The notes beneath the pieces were generated by a model that was not told where the DNA came from, searched no databases, and saw nothing but the letters and a program-made list of their open reading frames with translations. The position numbers and the translations under genes were made by a program. Positions 37,601 through 45,479 of a DNA stretch of 45,479 bases are shown here, piece after piece. The first letter of the stretch is position 1; every line of letters starts with the position of its first letter. Source of the DNA: Methanobacteriota archaeon (GTDB lineage Archaea; Thermoplasmatota; DTKX01; VGTL01); the NCBI GenBank assembly GCA_016874675.1, contig VGTL01000017.1:1-45479 (forward strand). Reading direction: 5' to 3'.

Positions 37601-39900
37601 GAAACCCCGTGGCTTCCGCTCGTTATCGCAACCGGGTTGGCCGGGGGAGAGGTGTCTATCCAGAAGGGCCCGATATGGGAGGCGGTCTGGTTCCAGTTCC
37701 CGGCGTTGTCCCGGGTGCGGATGTGGAAGTAGTGGCCGGAGCCGTCGGCCAGCGGGGGGCTTTGGGCCGAGCCGACGTCGCGGTCGCAGTCCTTGACCTC
37801 GTCGGGAACGGTGTCCGGCGAGGCGTCCCAGGCGTAGGAGAAGCCCTCCACTCCGCTCAGGGAGCCGTTGGAATCCCTCCACTGCACGTCCACCGTGCCG
37901 TCGTTGGACCACACGCCGGGGGAGCGGTCGCTCGAGAGCGCCAGGGGGTTGAACGGCGGCGTGGCGTCGATGAGCAGCGGCCCGAAGTGGGCCGCTCCGG
38001 GCGCCCAGTTGCCCGCCTCGTCCCGGGTCCGGATGTGGAAGTACCACAGGCCGTCGGGGAAGGCCGGGCCGGTGGCGCAGCTCTCGGAGGCGTTGTGCTC
38101 CTTGACCGTGTCCGGAATCGTGGATGGGGAGCCGTCCCAGGCCACCGAGTAGCCGTTCAGCCCGGAGACGGAGGCGTCGGCGCCGGTCCAGTTCACATTG
38201 ACGGTCGTGACATTGCTCCAGACGTTCACCGCGTGCGTGGGGCTCTGGACGGTCGGGTTGGAGGGCGGCGTGGCGTCGACCCAGAAGGGGCCCAGGTGGG
38301 CGGCGTCGGCGGCGGCGTTGCCGGCGAGGTCGAGGGCCCGGATGTGGAAGTAGACGCTCTTGCTGTCGGACATCGCCGGGCTGGTCCGGCTCGAGACCGT
38401 CGAATCGATCTCGCGGGTGGTGTCGGGCAGGGTGGCGGGCGAGTAGTCCCAGCTCAGCGAGAAGCCGTACAGGCCGCTGCCGGAGTCCGAGGCGCCGCTG
38501 AAGCTCACGTCGATGGTGTTGTCGGTGGACCACTGGGCCACGGTGTGGCTCGTGCTGGACACCGACGTGGGATTGGACGGGGGCGTGGCGTCGATTTTTA
38601 TCGTGCGGGCGAGGCACCAGTTGCTCGGGTCGTCGTCGGAGTCCCACACCCGCGCGCGCCAGTAGTAGGTGCCGTCCGCGATGGCCGATGCTGGCGTGTG
38701 GGATGCCTGCGCCGAGGAGACCTTGCCGCTGTCGTGCTCGGGGGAGCCGAAGTCGCTCCTGTCGTCCACCTGGACCTGGTAGGCGGTCTGGCTGTCCTGC
38801 GCGTTCGTGTCCCTGAACGTCCAGGTGAAGGTGGGCCGGCCGGTCGTGCTCCAGCCGCTGTCGGCCGGCGAGCCCAGCGTCGGGGCGTCCGGGGCGGTGT
38901 TCCATCCCTCGGCGAGGCCGAACTTGAGCACTGTCGAGCTGGTCGCGCCGGTGTACCACATGAGATAGGCCGTGCCGTTGTGGACGACGCACGATGAAAG
39001 CACATCATGGGACTCCCAGCCACCCCCCGTCGGGCTGAGCACCGGATTGCTGGCGTACTTGGTCCAGGACTTTCCATCGCTGGAGGTCGCATGGCCGATG
39101 CCCCAGTTCTGGCCGCTGTAGCCGCTGTACCACATCCGGTAGGTGCCGGACATGTTGAGAACGCAAGGTATGGTGACGTGGACATCGTCCCAATTATTGT
39201 TCGCGCCTAGAGTGAGCACCGGGTTGTTGGCATACTTTGTCCAGCTGATCCCGTCGCTGGAGGTCGCGTATCCTATTCTTTGGGTTGATCCGTCCTCTCC
39301 CGCATACCACATCTTGTAGCCTTCCGCGTCCTTCAGCACGCAGGGATCCAGCACCATGTTATCGTCCCAGGCGCCGTTCGAACCTATCGTCAGGACGGGG
39401 TTGCCGGAATACTTCGACCAGGAGAAACCGTCGCTCGAGGTCGCGTAGCCAATTTTCCAATTCGCCCCGTCGTATCCGATGTACCACATCTTATACGTTG
39501 TTCCGTCCAACATCACGTATGACGCGGCAACATGTTTTGAGTCCCAGTTGCCCGATGTGCCGACGTCCAAGACGGGGTTGGAAGCGTACTTCGTCCAGGT
39601 CTTGCCGTCGTCCGATGTCGCCAGGCCGATCTTTTGGACCGAACCGGAGTATCCGGCATAGTACATCCGGTATCCGGTCCCGTTGTACTGGACGGAGTTG
39701 CAGTAGGTCCAGGATGAATCGTCATCCCAGGCGCCGTTCGGCCCCGCGCTCAGAACAGGGTTGCTGGCATAGCGAATCCATTTCACGGGCGAGGTGGCCA
39801 CCGCATCCGCCGGTTGAGTGGACATGAACGGTCCGATGCTGGCCAGCATCAGGAACGCGACTGCAATGGCGATTGGCCTATTTTTTCGCTCCTTCACCAT
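34675..39900 (-). CDS. Giant surface protein with five-bladed propeller and repeated FN3/Ig-like domains
   Basis: The 1741-residue protein begins with a signal peptide. Five propeller blades of about 60 residues follow, each with NPVL, WDD, YKMWY and IGYATSSDGISW-type motifs (about 45-345), as in GH43/GH32/GH130-like folds. Then come one FN3-like domain (YYWRARVWDSDDD), five repeats of about 104 residues (FHIRTRDEAGNWA), three of about 95 residues (GTKTVYVKVRDRVGNV), four FN3-like domains (TWTTDEP, VEYGTSTAYG), one transmembrane helix and an acidic tail of about 85 residues. It is probably an extracellular sugar-binding or adhesion protein; no catalytic residues can be assigned. It is a paralogue of the adjacent 779-residue gene. 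A TTTAATA box lies about 33-40 nt upstream. Confidence 0.85.
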   Translation of the reverse strand: MVKERKNRPIAIAVAFLMLASIGPFMSTQPADAVATSPVKWIRYASNPVLSAGPNGAWDDDSSWTYCNSVQYNGTGYRMYYAGYSGSVQKIGLATSDDGKTWTKYASNPVLDVGTSGNWDSKHVAASYVMLDGTTYKMWYIGYDGANWKIGYATSSDGFSWSKYSGNPVLTIGSNGAWDDNMVLDPCVLKDAEGYKMWYAGEDGSTQRIGYATSSDGISWTKYANNPVLTLGANNNWDDVHVTIPCVLNMSGTYRMWYSGYSGQNWGIGHATSSDGKSWTKYASNPVLSPTGGGWESHDVLSSCVVHNGTAYLMWYTGATSSTVLKFGLAEGWNTAPDAPTLGSPADSGWSTTGRPTFTWTFRDTNAQDSQTAYQVQVDDRSDFGSPEHDSGKVSSAQASHTPASAIADGTYYWRARVWDSDDDPSNWCLARTIKIDATPPSNPTSVSSTSHTVAQWSTDNTIDVSFSGASDSGSGLYGFSLSWDYSPATLPDTTREIDSTVSSRTSPAMSDSKSVYFHIRALDLAGNAAADAAHLGPFWVDATPPSNPTVQSPTHAVNVWSNVTTVNVNWTGADASVSGLNGYSVAWDGSPSTIPDTVKEHNASESCATGPAFPDGLWYFHIRTRDEAGNWAPGAAHFGPLLIDATPPFNPLALSSDRSPGVWSNDGTVDVQWRDSNGSLSGVEGFSYAWDASPDTVPDEVKDCDRDVGSAQSPPLADGSGHYFHIRTRDNAGNWNQTASHIGPFWIDTSPPANPVAITSGSHGVSTWSNDPTIDVAWSVADGGGRLSGYAGFSIVWDTSPGTIPDATMDLGAEAASATSPPMPDSDAIYFHIRALDRAGNWATDAATLGPFWIDSSPPKNPLVVESRSHRAQVWSARNTVEMNWSAADASISGVEGYALLWDNSADSLPAEVVTDGADTLSAASAPLADGDGWYFHIRTRDTAGNWATGAVHRGPYFIDTAPPIVANLSIDSGAPFTASPNVRISLSASDPSPGSGLHQRRHRVDDGEWSPWEQHAGSWGITLAGSDGTRTVRVHLRDRVENACPAAEATIVLDTMAPSGVAVTINSGIEWTNRTDVELSIQASDAEPGSGLSEMALGRDGLSYEAWEPFNSTRAWTLSGADGTKTVYVKVRDRVGNVGSAGSDGILLDTVRPVSLSVTIAGGAAYATNATVALYLVALDPDPASGVGEMAFSEDGALWTGWMPYSGASTFTFSPGDGTRIVHFRVRDRAGNVAGPASDTILLDTTRPTIGVVQVSGVAQTIAVVTWTTDEPSDGLVEYGTSTAYGRSLSDAAYSTQHSLTLTGLQAATEYHLRISGRDLYGNGPSFSPDVAFRTQKREDRRAPVVSNVRVAALSDRTALVLWDTDEPADSAVEYGTGRELGTRAADPTLVQSHSVLLVGLAASTVYYFRAGSTDPSGNGPGQSGLLTFATLSSPDTAPPVISGVSVTGVTDTLAVVSWTTDEPADSRLECGPDSNYTRVLSSGRLEVSHVVLLTGLLPGREYHFRVGGTDASGNGPSFSGDLTFTTATVGDAAPPSIRECRVLLAGTDNVTVEVVLDEPGAVLLEYGTTDAYGKTAASPQYRTVHRITIPGLAAGTTYHFSVKATDASGNGPSAGPDQTFRTRSAPASPGGSLLSVEGAPYIIVVIVALAALATSGVYMMGRRRRAGEPEPEAPLPGGEGGDREAGPGGPEADAGGPEAGPGAPATEESDGASGRGPSGRMEVVSSVSAEDLEDGPED

Positions 39901-42317
39901 AACACCGATATAAAGAATTGCTAAACCCTCTATTAAACCTATCGTCGATTGCTCCCGGGCGGCGGGGCTTCCTGCTCCTAACCCACGGCGCGCCCTCTCC
40001 GCCTCATCAGGTAGACACCGGCGCTGGCGAGCGCCACCAGGCATACGACCGCCACGAGTATGTACGGAGCGCCCTCCGACGACAGAAGCGACACACCCGG
40101 TCCGGGCGGGTCGCCCCTGGTCCGGAACGTCCGGTCGGGACCGGTGGACGGCCCGCTGCCCGCGGTGTCCGTCGCCTTGATTCTGAAATGGTAGGTGGTC
40201 CCGGGCGACAGGCCGGGAATGGCAATCTGGTGCACCGTCTCGTACTCCGGCGAGGCCACGGTCTTGCCATAGGCGTTTGTCCTCCCGTACTCGACCACGA
40301 CCGCGCCCGGCTCGTCGAGCACGACCTGGACGGTCACATTGTCCGTCCCGGCCGAAAGGACGCTGCTCTCCCGGATCGACGGCGGGGTGGAGTCGATGAA
40401 CAGCGGCCCGAAGTGGGCCGCGTCGGACGCCCAGTTGCCCGCCTCGTCACTGGTCCTGATGTGGAAGTACCAGAGGCCGTCGGGGAGGGTGGGGCCGGTG
40501 GCGCAGGTCTCGGAGGCGTTGTGCTCCTTAACCGCGTCCGGAATCGTGGACGGGGAACCGTCCCAGGCCACCGAGTAGCCGTTCAGCCCGGAGATGGAGG
40601 CGTCGGCGCCGGTCCAGTGGACCTTGACAGTCGTGACATTGCTCCAGACGTTCACTGCATGGGTGGAGCTGGAGACCGTCGGGTTGGTGGGCGGCGCGGT
40701 GTCGACCCAGAAGGGGCCAAGGTGGGCCGCGTCGGGGGCCGCGTTGCCGGCGACGTCCAGGGCCCGGATGTGGAAGTAGATGCTCTTGCTGTCGGACATC
40801 CCCGGGCCGGTCAGGCTAGATTCCGAAGTGCCGATTTCACGGGTGGTGTCCGGCAGGATGGAAGGTGAGGGGTCCCAACTCAATGAGAACCCGTCCAGGC
40901 CGCTGCCGGAGTCCGAGGCGCCGCTGAAGCTCACGTCGATGGTGTTGTCGGTGGACCACCGGGCCACGGTGTGGCTCGGGCTGGACAGGGAGGTGGGATT
41001 GGACGGAGGCGTGGCGTCTATCTTGATCGTGCGGGCGATGCACCAGTCGCTGGTATCGTCGTTGGAGTCCCACACCCGGGCGCGCCAGTAATAGGTCCCG
41101 TCCGCAATGGCGGAGGCGGGCGTGTGGGAGGTGTCGGCCGAGGAGACCTTTCCGCTGTCGTGCTCTGGCGAGCCGAAGTCGCTCCTGTCGTCCACCTGCA
41201 CCTGGTAGGCGGTCTGGCGTTCCTGCGGGTCCGTGTCCCTGAACGCCCAGGTGAAGGTGGGCTGGCCGGTCGTCGTCCAGCTGTCGTCGGCTGGGGAGTC
41301 AGGGGTCGGGGGCTCCAGGGCGGTGTTCCATCCCTCGGCGTAGCCGAACTTCAGCGTGGTACCGCTCGCACCGGTGTACCACATGAGATAGGTTGTGCCG
41401 TTGTGGACGACGCACGAGGACAGCACATCATGGGCTTCCCAGCCACTCCCCGTCGGGCTGAGCACAGGATTGTTGGCGAACTTGGTCCAGGATATGCCAT
41501 CGCTGGAGGTGGCGTGGCCTATGGCCCAGTTCTGGCCACTGTAGCCGCTGTACCACATCCGATAGGAGCCAGAAATATGCAGAATGCAGGGTATGGTCAC
41601 GTGAGAATCGTCCCAGCCGGTGTTCGCGCCCAGAGCGAGGACCGGGTTGTTCGCATGTTTGGTCCACTCGATTCCATCGCTCGAGGTCGCATATCCGATT
41701 CTCTGGATTGAGCCGTCCTGCCCCGCATACCACATCTTGTAGCCCTCCGCGTGCTTCAACACGCAGGGGTCCAGCACCATGTTGTCGTCCCAGGCGCCGT
41801 TCGACCCTATCGTCAGGACCGGGTTGCCGGAATACCTCGTCCAGGAGATTCCATCGCTTGAGGTGGCGTAACCTATTCTCCAATGCAATCCGTCGTAACC
41901 GATATACCACATCTTGTAGGTCGCCCCGTCAAGCATCACATACGAGGCCGCGACATCATGGGAATCCCAGCTGCCCGGCGCGCCGAGGTCCAGGACCGGG
42001 TTGGAAGCGTGCTTCGTCCAGGATTTACCGTCGCCCGAGGTCGCCAGGCCGATCCTTTGATGCGAACCGTCATACCCGGCGTAGTACATCTTGTAGCCTG
42101 TCCCGTCGTTCAGAACGGAATTGCAGTATGTCCAGGAGGGATCGTCGTCCCAGGCGCCGTTCGGTCCGGCGCTGAGAACGGGGTTGTCGGCGTAGCGAAT
42201 CCATTTCACGGGCGAGGCGGCCGCCGCGGCGGCAGGTTGCGTGGACATCAACGGCCCGATGTACGCAAGCAACAGGAAAACGAATGCAAATGCAATATAC
42301 CGCCGCTTTCTCCCCAT
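37950..42317. repeat. Tandem duplication spanning the two propeller genes
   Basis: The coding segments 40390-42317 and about 37950-39900 encode the same domain order with high protein identity, including the signal peptide, and their promoters share a TTTAATA box. This is best explained by tandem gene duplication followed by domain gain in the downstream copy (or loss in the upstream copy). Confidence 0.8.
39978..42317 (-). CDS. Surface protein with five-bladed propeller, short paralogue
   Basis: The 779-residue protein has a signal peptide, five propeller blades, one FN3-like domain (YYWRARVWDSNDD), two ~104-residue repeats, one FN3-like domain, a transmembrane helix and a very short basic tail (MRRRGRAVG). 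Each part is closely similar to the corresponding part of the downstream 1741-residue protein. The latter differs by an extra block of about 870 residues inserted exactly at a domain boundary, plus a long acidic tail. It starts at ATG 42317 with TTTAATA about 32-40 nt upstream, as in its paralogue. It is probably surface-exposed and sugar-binding, by fold resemblance only. Confidence 0.85.
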   Translation of the reverse strand: MGRKRRYIAFAFVFLLLAYIGPLMSTQPAAAAAASPVKWIRYADNPVLSAGPNGAWDDDPSWTYCNSVLNDGTGYKMYYAGYDGSHQRIGLATSGDGKSWTKHASNPVLDLGAPGSWDSHDVAASYVMLDGATYKMWYIGYDGLHWRIGYATSSDGISWTRYSGNPVLTIGSNGAWDDNMVLDPCVLKHAEGYKMWYAGQDGSIQRIGYATSSDGIEWTKHANNPVLALGANTGWDDSHVTIPCILHISGSYRMWYSGYSGQNWAIGHATSSDGISWTKFANNPVLSPTGSGWEAHDVLSSCVVHNGTTYLMWYTGASGTTLKFGYAEGWNTALEPPTPDSPADDSWTTTGQPTFTWAFRDTDPQERQTAYQVQVDDRSDFGSPEHDSGKVSSADTSHTPASAIADGTYYWRARVWDSNDDTSDWCIARTIKIDATPPSNPTSLSSPSHTVARWSTDNTIDVSFSGASDSGSGLDGFSLSWDPSPSILPDTTREIGTSESSLTGPGMSDSKSIYFHIRALDVAGNAAPDAAHLGPFWVDTAPPTNPTVSSSTHAVNVWSNVTTVKVHWTGADASISGLNGYSVAWDGSPSTIPDAVKEHNASETCATGPTLPDGLWYFHIRTSDEAGNWASDAAHFGPLFIDSTPPSIRESSVLSAGTDNVTVQVVLDEPGAVVVEYGRTNAYGKTVASPEYETVHQIAIPGLSPGTTYHFRIKATDTAGSGPSTGPDRTFRTRGDPPGPGVSLLSSEGAPYILVAVVCLVALASAGVYLMRRRGRAVG

Positions 42318-42440
42318 TCGGACCGCTCCGGCGTCAACAATGACCACTCGCAATATTAAATCTATCTGTGGAGCCACCTGTCTGGTCGGCTTGGAAAAGG
42401 TTATGTCCCCTGCATCAGTTGACATGTCGGAGATGGGTTC

Positions 42441-43136
42441 ATGGGCGAACCGACCCTGCTAGGCGACGACATCCGGATTGGCAAAGGTGTGACATTCGGC
42501 CAAAATGTGATCATTTACGATGGCGTCGAGATCGGCGACAATGTCACAATCGAGCACAACTGCATCATCGGCTACGACAGGATAACCCACCTTCGGAAAG
42601 ACTTCGACTTCCCGCCCAAGCCCTGGACGACCAGATTGGGGAACAACGTGCTCGTCCGGCCCAACGCCATCATCTACAAGCACTGCAAGATAGGCGACCA
42701 CTCCCAGATATGCAGCGGCGTCGTCATGCGGGAGTTCACCGAGCTCGGCCACCACAGCTACCTGGGCAACGGCACCTGCGTGGAGGGCTACACGAGGATA
42801 GGCAACCACACCGGCGTCCACACCCAGGTCCATGTGACGGCCAAGGTGATTATCGAGGACAAGGTCTTCATCGCGCCGCTGACGGTGATCTCCAACGGTT
42901 TCACGATCAACTGGCAGAGGCCCCATGTCCCCAGCGAGGAGATTGGGGCGAGGATTCGGCGCGGTGCCAGGATCGCCATCGGAGTCAAGACGCTGCCGGG
43001 AGTGGAGATCGGGCAGGAGGCGGTGGTCGGCGCAGGAGCCCTGGTGACGAAGGATGTCCCGCCGTTCAAGATAGCCATCGGGGTCCCGGCAAGGGTCGTG
43101 GGCGACGTGCCCGAATCCGAGCGGCTGCGCGACTGA
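42441..43136 (+). CDS. Left-handed beta-helix acyltransferase (nucleotide-sugar N-acyltransferase type)
   Basis: The 231-residue protein consists of hexapeptide repeats: GKGVTFGQNVIIYDGVEIGDNVTIEHN, then LGNNVLVRPNAIIYKHCKIGDHS, and a final VEIGQEAVVGAGALVTKDVPP with the family's closing GVPARVVGDV. The fold binds acyl-CoA as a trimer and modifies amino-sugars such as UDP- or dTDP-linked ones. The nearby epimerase and dehydrogenase-like genes support a nucleotide-sugar role. The ATG at 42441 has GGAGAT about 10 nt upstream. It is divergent from the propeller gene and convergent with the dehydrogenase-like gene. Confidence 0.88.
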   Translation: MGEPTLLGDDIRIGKGVTFGQNVIIYDGVEIGDNVTIEHNCIIGYDRITHLRKDFDFPPKPWTTRLGNNVLVRPNAIIYKHCKIGDHSQICSGVVMREFTELGHHSYLGNGTCVEGYTRIGNHTGVHTQVHVTAKVIIEDKVFIAPLTVISNGFTINWQRPHVPSEEIGARIRRGARIAIGVKTLPGVEIGQEAVVGAGALVTKDVPPFKIAIGVPARVVGDVPESERLRD

Positions 43137-43181
43137 GGCGCCGATGACGATACACCCCATCGCACGTTGGCAAGGGGGAGA

Positions 43182-43208
43182 TGCCGGAGCCAAAGGGGCT
43201 CCCCGGCA
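43182..43208. terminator. Possible bidirectional terminator hairpin between convergent genes
   Basis: TGCCGG-AGCC (43182-43191) pairs with GGCT-CC-CCGGCA (43197-43208) with a 2-nt bulge and a 5-nt loop. It sits between the convergent acyltransferase and dehydrogenase-like genes. No T-run follows on either side, so the terminator role is uncertain. Confidence 0.35.
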
Positions 43209-43245
43209 CGATGGATGAGGTGATCGGGCCTGCCCGGGATGTCGA

Positions 43246-44352
43246 TCAGAGCGCCATCGCCGGCGATCCTTTCAGCGCGATTCTTTCGGCATCCTCGCGC
43301 CCCAATCCCCGCAACCGGGCGCGCGCCGCGACCTCGCCTACCCTCAATCCCGCCGCGTTCAGCCGGATTATCTGCATCGGCCCCAGGGCCCCCATCGTTA
43401 TTCCCATGTGGTCCGCGCCCGGGTCCCGGGCCGGGACCACGGGAAGGCCGGCGGCGGCCAGGTCAGCCCGGTCCACCGGGCCGAAGAACTGGACGACGGC
43501 GATTCCCGGGGCGAGCGTCGCGAGCTCTGCGGCGGCGATTTGGCCCTGCCGGCCGACGGCGGGGAACGGGTCCGGGTAATGCGAGACGACCAGCGCGTCC
43601 GAGCCGGCGAGGGCCCGCCGGGCGGCCTTGCCCCGCAGGTCGTTGCCGATCTTGCGGGCGCCCCATTTCTTCACATTGCGGGCGGTCTCGGGGCAGGCCG
43701 CGAGCACCTGCGCGCCGTTCCTGGCCAGGCACCGCATTATGTTGAGCCCGAAGACCCCTCCACCGATGACCACGATGCGGTTGCCGATCAACTCGAGTCC
43801 TGCGTCGGCCAGAAGGCGGAGCGCCAGCGGGCCGGAGTACTTGAACATGTCGATTTCCGGCACGCGCTCGTTCGTTCCCAGGACCGGGATCCCCTTGGCC
43901 CGGCAGGCCGCGACGTCGACATCGCGTTCGCGGAACTCCCAGCTTTCGAACATCAGCGGGACGGCCGCCGTGGGCTTCATCCAGCCGACCATCGTCGCGT
44001 CTATCGGCCTCACCCAGCCGAGGTTGGTGACGATGTCGGACTCCCCGACCTCCCCGGGCCGCCTATCGAGGGTGATGCGGATCCTGTCGCCGACCCCGCA
44101 GTATCCGGCCAGGGCCGTTGTGTCCCGGCGGACCTGCTCGGCGGGGGCCCAGGAGGAATCACGGGTGACGGCGTGCACCCTGGCGGCCCCCGCAAGGGCG
44201 GCGATCACCGGCGTGAACGAATAGACCCCGTTGGCCGCCTCCGTGTAGACAGTGAGGCCCGCAAGGTCCAGCCGGAAGGTCCGGATGGCCTGCCTCATGA
44301 GCCTGACCGCCCGGTCCACGGAAGGCACGCCCGGAAGGACCGGTGGTTGCAA
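43246..44352 (-). CDS. Rossmann-fold dehydrogenase-like protein
   Basis: The 368-residue protein has a dinucleotide-binding motif GNRIVVIGGGVFGLNIMRCLA (GGGxxG, about residues 190-210) in its middle, as in 2-hydroxyacid and adenosylhomocysteinase-type dehydrogenases, flanked by a substrate-like half. I do not recognise the specific family or substrate. Translation apparently begins at TTG 44352, 9 nt after the epimerase stop, with GGTGA just upstream and no ATG nearby. It is co-transcribed with the epimerase and may act in nucleotide-sugar or surface metabolite synthesis. Confidence 0.65.
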   Translation of the reverse strand: MQPPVLPGVPSVDRAVRLMRQAIRTFRLDLAGLTVYTEAANGVYSFTPVIAALAGAARVHAVTRDSSWAPAEQVRRDTTALAGYCGVGDRIRITLDRRPGEVGESDIVTNLGWVRPIDATMVGWMKPTAAVPLMFESWEFRERDVDVAACRAKGIPVLGTNERVPEIDMFKYSGPLALRLLADAGLELIGNRIVVIGGGVFGLNIMRCLARNGAQVLAACPETARNVKKWGARKIGNDLRGKAARRALAGSDALVVSHYPDPFPAVGRQGQIAAAELATLAPGIAVVQFFGPVDRADLAAAGLPVVPARDPGADHMGITMGALGPMQIIRLNAAGLRVGEVAARARLRGLGREDAERIALKGSPAMAL

Positions 44353-44361
44353 TCGGTCACC

Positions 44362-45306
44362 TCAGTAGTCCTCGGGATGCTCGGCGATGTCCCGCGCAAC
44401 CTCTGACAGGCCCGTGCGCGCGTCCACCGTCACCCTGTATCCCAGCAACTTCGTTATCTTCGAGATGTCCCCCTCGCGGTTCTTCACCAGCACCGGGCGG
44501 GGGAGGAACTCCGCCTTCAGGTCCTTCTTGCCCAGGGAGTGCAGCAGTATCTCGGCGAGCTCCCGGACCGAGGTCTGCGTCTGCGTGGCGACGTTGAACA
44601 CCTCGTTTTGGACGCCGGACTCCATGCCCAGCAGGTTGGCCTGGACGATGTCTCTGACATTGACGAAGTCCATGGTCTGGGAGCCGTCGCCCATTATCTG
44701 CGGGGACTTGCCGGCGAGGATCCGCTTGATGAAAAGGATGATGACCGAGGTGTAGTAGGCGTCGGTGCTCTGTCGCAGGCCGTAGACGTTGAAGTAGCGG
44801 TAGGCGATGAACTTTAGCCCGTGGCGGGTGAAGAAGCGCAGAAGGTACTCGCCGGCTATCTTCGAGACGCAGTAGGGCGTTATCGGGAACAGGGTGTGGT
44901 GCTCCGACATCGGGAGCCTCTCCGGTTCCCCGTAGACCGAGGCGGAGGAGGCGAACATCACCTTCTTCACCTTGTGGTCCAGCGCAGACTTGAAAACGTT
45001 GTGCGAGCCGTTGAGGTTTATGTCGAGCGCCTCCTGCGGGTAGACCTGGCTGCGGTTGATGCAGATGGCGGCCTCGTGGAAGACGTGCTCGATGCCCCGC
45101 ATGGAGCGGTTGACGGCGTCCATGTAGCGGACGTCGCCGTCGATGAACTCCACCTTGCCGCTGTCGACGAGCGGCTGGATGTGATGCAGCCGGCCGCGGG
45201 AGAGGTTGTCGAGCACCCTCACGAAATGGCCCTTCCCGGCGAGCGCTTCCGTGAGGTGGGAGCCGATGAAGCCCGCCCCGCCGGTGACGAGTACATTGGC
45301 GCACAT
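44362..45306 (-). CDS. NAD-dependent nucleotide-sugar epimerase (GalE-like extended SDR)
   Basis: The 314-residue protein has the extended SDR cofactor motif VTGGAGFIGSH at the N-terminus, DGDVRYMD, the Ser of SSASVYG and the YCVSK (YxxxK) pair, then RYFNVYGLRQ and MDFVNVRDIVQANL of UDP-sugar 4-epimerases. The substrate may be a UDP-glucose or UDP-N-acetylglucosamine type sugar. The ATG at 45306 fits the TATA box at 45331-45339 and the family N-terminus; the open frame runs further upstream without family-like sequence. Confidence 0.92.
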   Translation of the reverse strand: MCANVLVTGGAGFIGSHLTEALAGKGHFVRVLDNLSRGRLHHIQPLVDSGKVEFIDGDVRYMDAVNRSMRGIEHVFHEAAICINRSQVYPQEALDINLNGSHNVFKSALDHKVKKVMFASSASVYGEPERLPMSEHHTLFPITPYCVSKIAGEYLLRFFTRHGLKFIAYRYFNVYGLRQSTDAYYTSVIILFIKRILAGKSPQIMGDGSQTMDFVNVRDIVQANLLGMESGVQNEVFNVATQTQTSVRELAEILLHSLGKKDLKAEFLPRPVLVKNREGDISKITKLLGYRVTVDARTGLSEVARDIAEHPEDY

Positions 45307-45330
45307 CGGGTGCAATAACGGGAGGGCTCC

Positions 45331-45339
45331 GTATAAACC
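45331..45339 (-). promoter_or_regulatory. TATA box for the epimerase operon
   Basis: Reverse-strand GGTTTATAC lies 25-33 nt before the ATG at 45306, at leaderless spacing. Confidence 0.6.
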
Positions 45340-45428
45340 TTTCCAGCCCCGGGGCTGTGGGACACAATTCATTAAGCCCCTGGCGTCCCCGGTAGCGGAT
45401 AGTCTGGCCCGTAGAGGTTAAGCAGGTT

Positions 45429-45447
45429 GTGCCATGCCGATTGGCAC
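45429..45447. other. Short inverted repeat at the window edge
   Basis: GTGCCA (45429-45434) and TGGCAC (45442-45447) are complementary with a 7-nt spacer. The stretch 45340-45479 otherwise shows no gene I can support. It was considered as a tRNA and rejected, because no T-loop is present. Confidence 0.25.
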
Positions 45448-45479
45448 TTATCGGCGGTGTTGATTCTATCATCCCGGCG

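Noticed and set aside
34484-38997. Very long open frames antisense to the giant surface protein (for example 903 and 1094 codons)
   Set aside because: They are shadows of a GC-rich, repeat-rich coding strand: low-complexity Arg/Gly/Pro/Ala translations with no domain pattern, while the reverse-strand frame has clear domains.
45390-45450. Possible tRNA gene near the window end
   Set aside because: A D-loop-like stretch is visible, but there is no T-loop motif, no acceptor stem pairing and no anticodon stem.

Overview
The window reads as chromosomal DNA of a GC-rich archaeon, most likely an uncultured member of the Thermoplasmata/Thermoplasmatota. Supporting signs are TATA boxes 24-33 nt upstream of many start codons (leaderless genes), an archaeal LSm protein, an archaeal-type glycyl-tRNA synthetase, an Lhr-type helicase next to an archaeal metallophosphoesterase, a COG2108-type radical SAM protein, and a 23S rRNA gene standing alone without 16S or 5S. 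No plasmid, phage, insertion sequence or CRISPR array was seen. The taxonomic call is inference.

Layout. 1-8.7 kb: LSm protein; a convergent pair for methylmalonyl-CoA mutase (small B12 subunit and MeaB GTPase); toxin-antitoxin pair VapBC-1; an amidohydrolase and a four-CBS protein; GlyRS; a reverse-strand operon of two DUF2178-like membrane proteins and an XRE regulator with a clear operator; VapBC-2. 8.9-12.3 kb: 23S rRNA with its processing stem, interrupted by a 305-nt group I intron. 12.5-24 kb: a DsrE-like gene with an in-frame TAG, a small basic protein, an AbrB-PhoU regulator, a membrane-anchored metalloprotease, ArgRS, and a large surface protein with C25-peptidase-like features. 23.9-30 kb (reverse strand): Lhr helicase with phosphoesterase, a second phosphoesterase with a frameshift, a YjbQ-like protein and a subtilisin-like lipoprotein. 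30-45.5 kb: radical SAM protein, small membrane protein, glycosyltransferase, an unrecognised coiled-coil protein, two tandem paralogous giant surface proteins with five-bladed propellers, then a sugar acyltransferase, a Rossmann-fold dehydrogenase-like protein and a nucleotide-sugar epimerase.

The most unusual signal is a family of seven intergenic elements (about 2.6, 4.7, 8.8, 14.4, 18.2, 20.3 and 23.8 kb). Each is a long imperfect hairpin whose arms are tandem 7-8-nt repeats. The repeat unit differs between elements but matches between the two arms of one element, and the centres share a recognisable core. Each lies just downstream of a forward-strand gene, and six of the seven lie before the next gene's promoter or start. 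The second highlight is the group I intron in the archaeal 23S rRNA, at the junction equivalent to E. coli position 1931 by my count.

Functionally, the right-hand 15 kb looks like a cell-surface and glycan neighbourhood (sugar-modifying enzymes, glycosyltransferase, giant ectodomain proteins). The left-hand part mixes translation, RNA and stress/regulatory genes. Stop codons in the 33 protein genes called are mostly TGA (about 23), with nine TAG and one TAA; this bears on the in-frame TAG of the DsrE-like gene.
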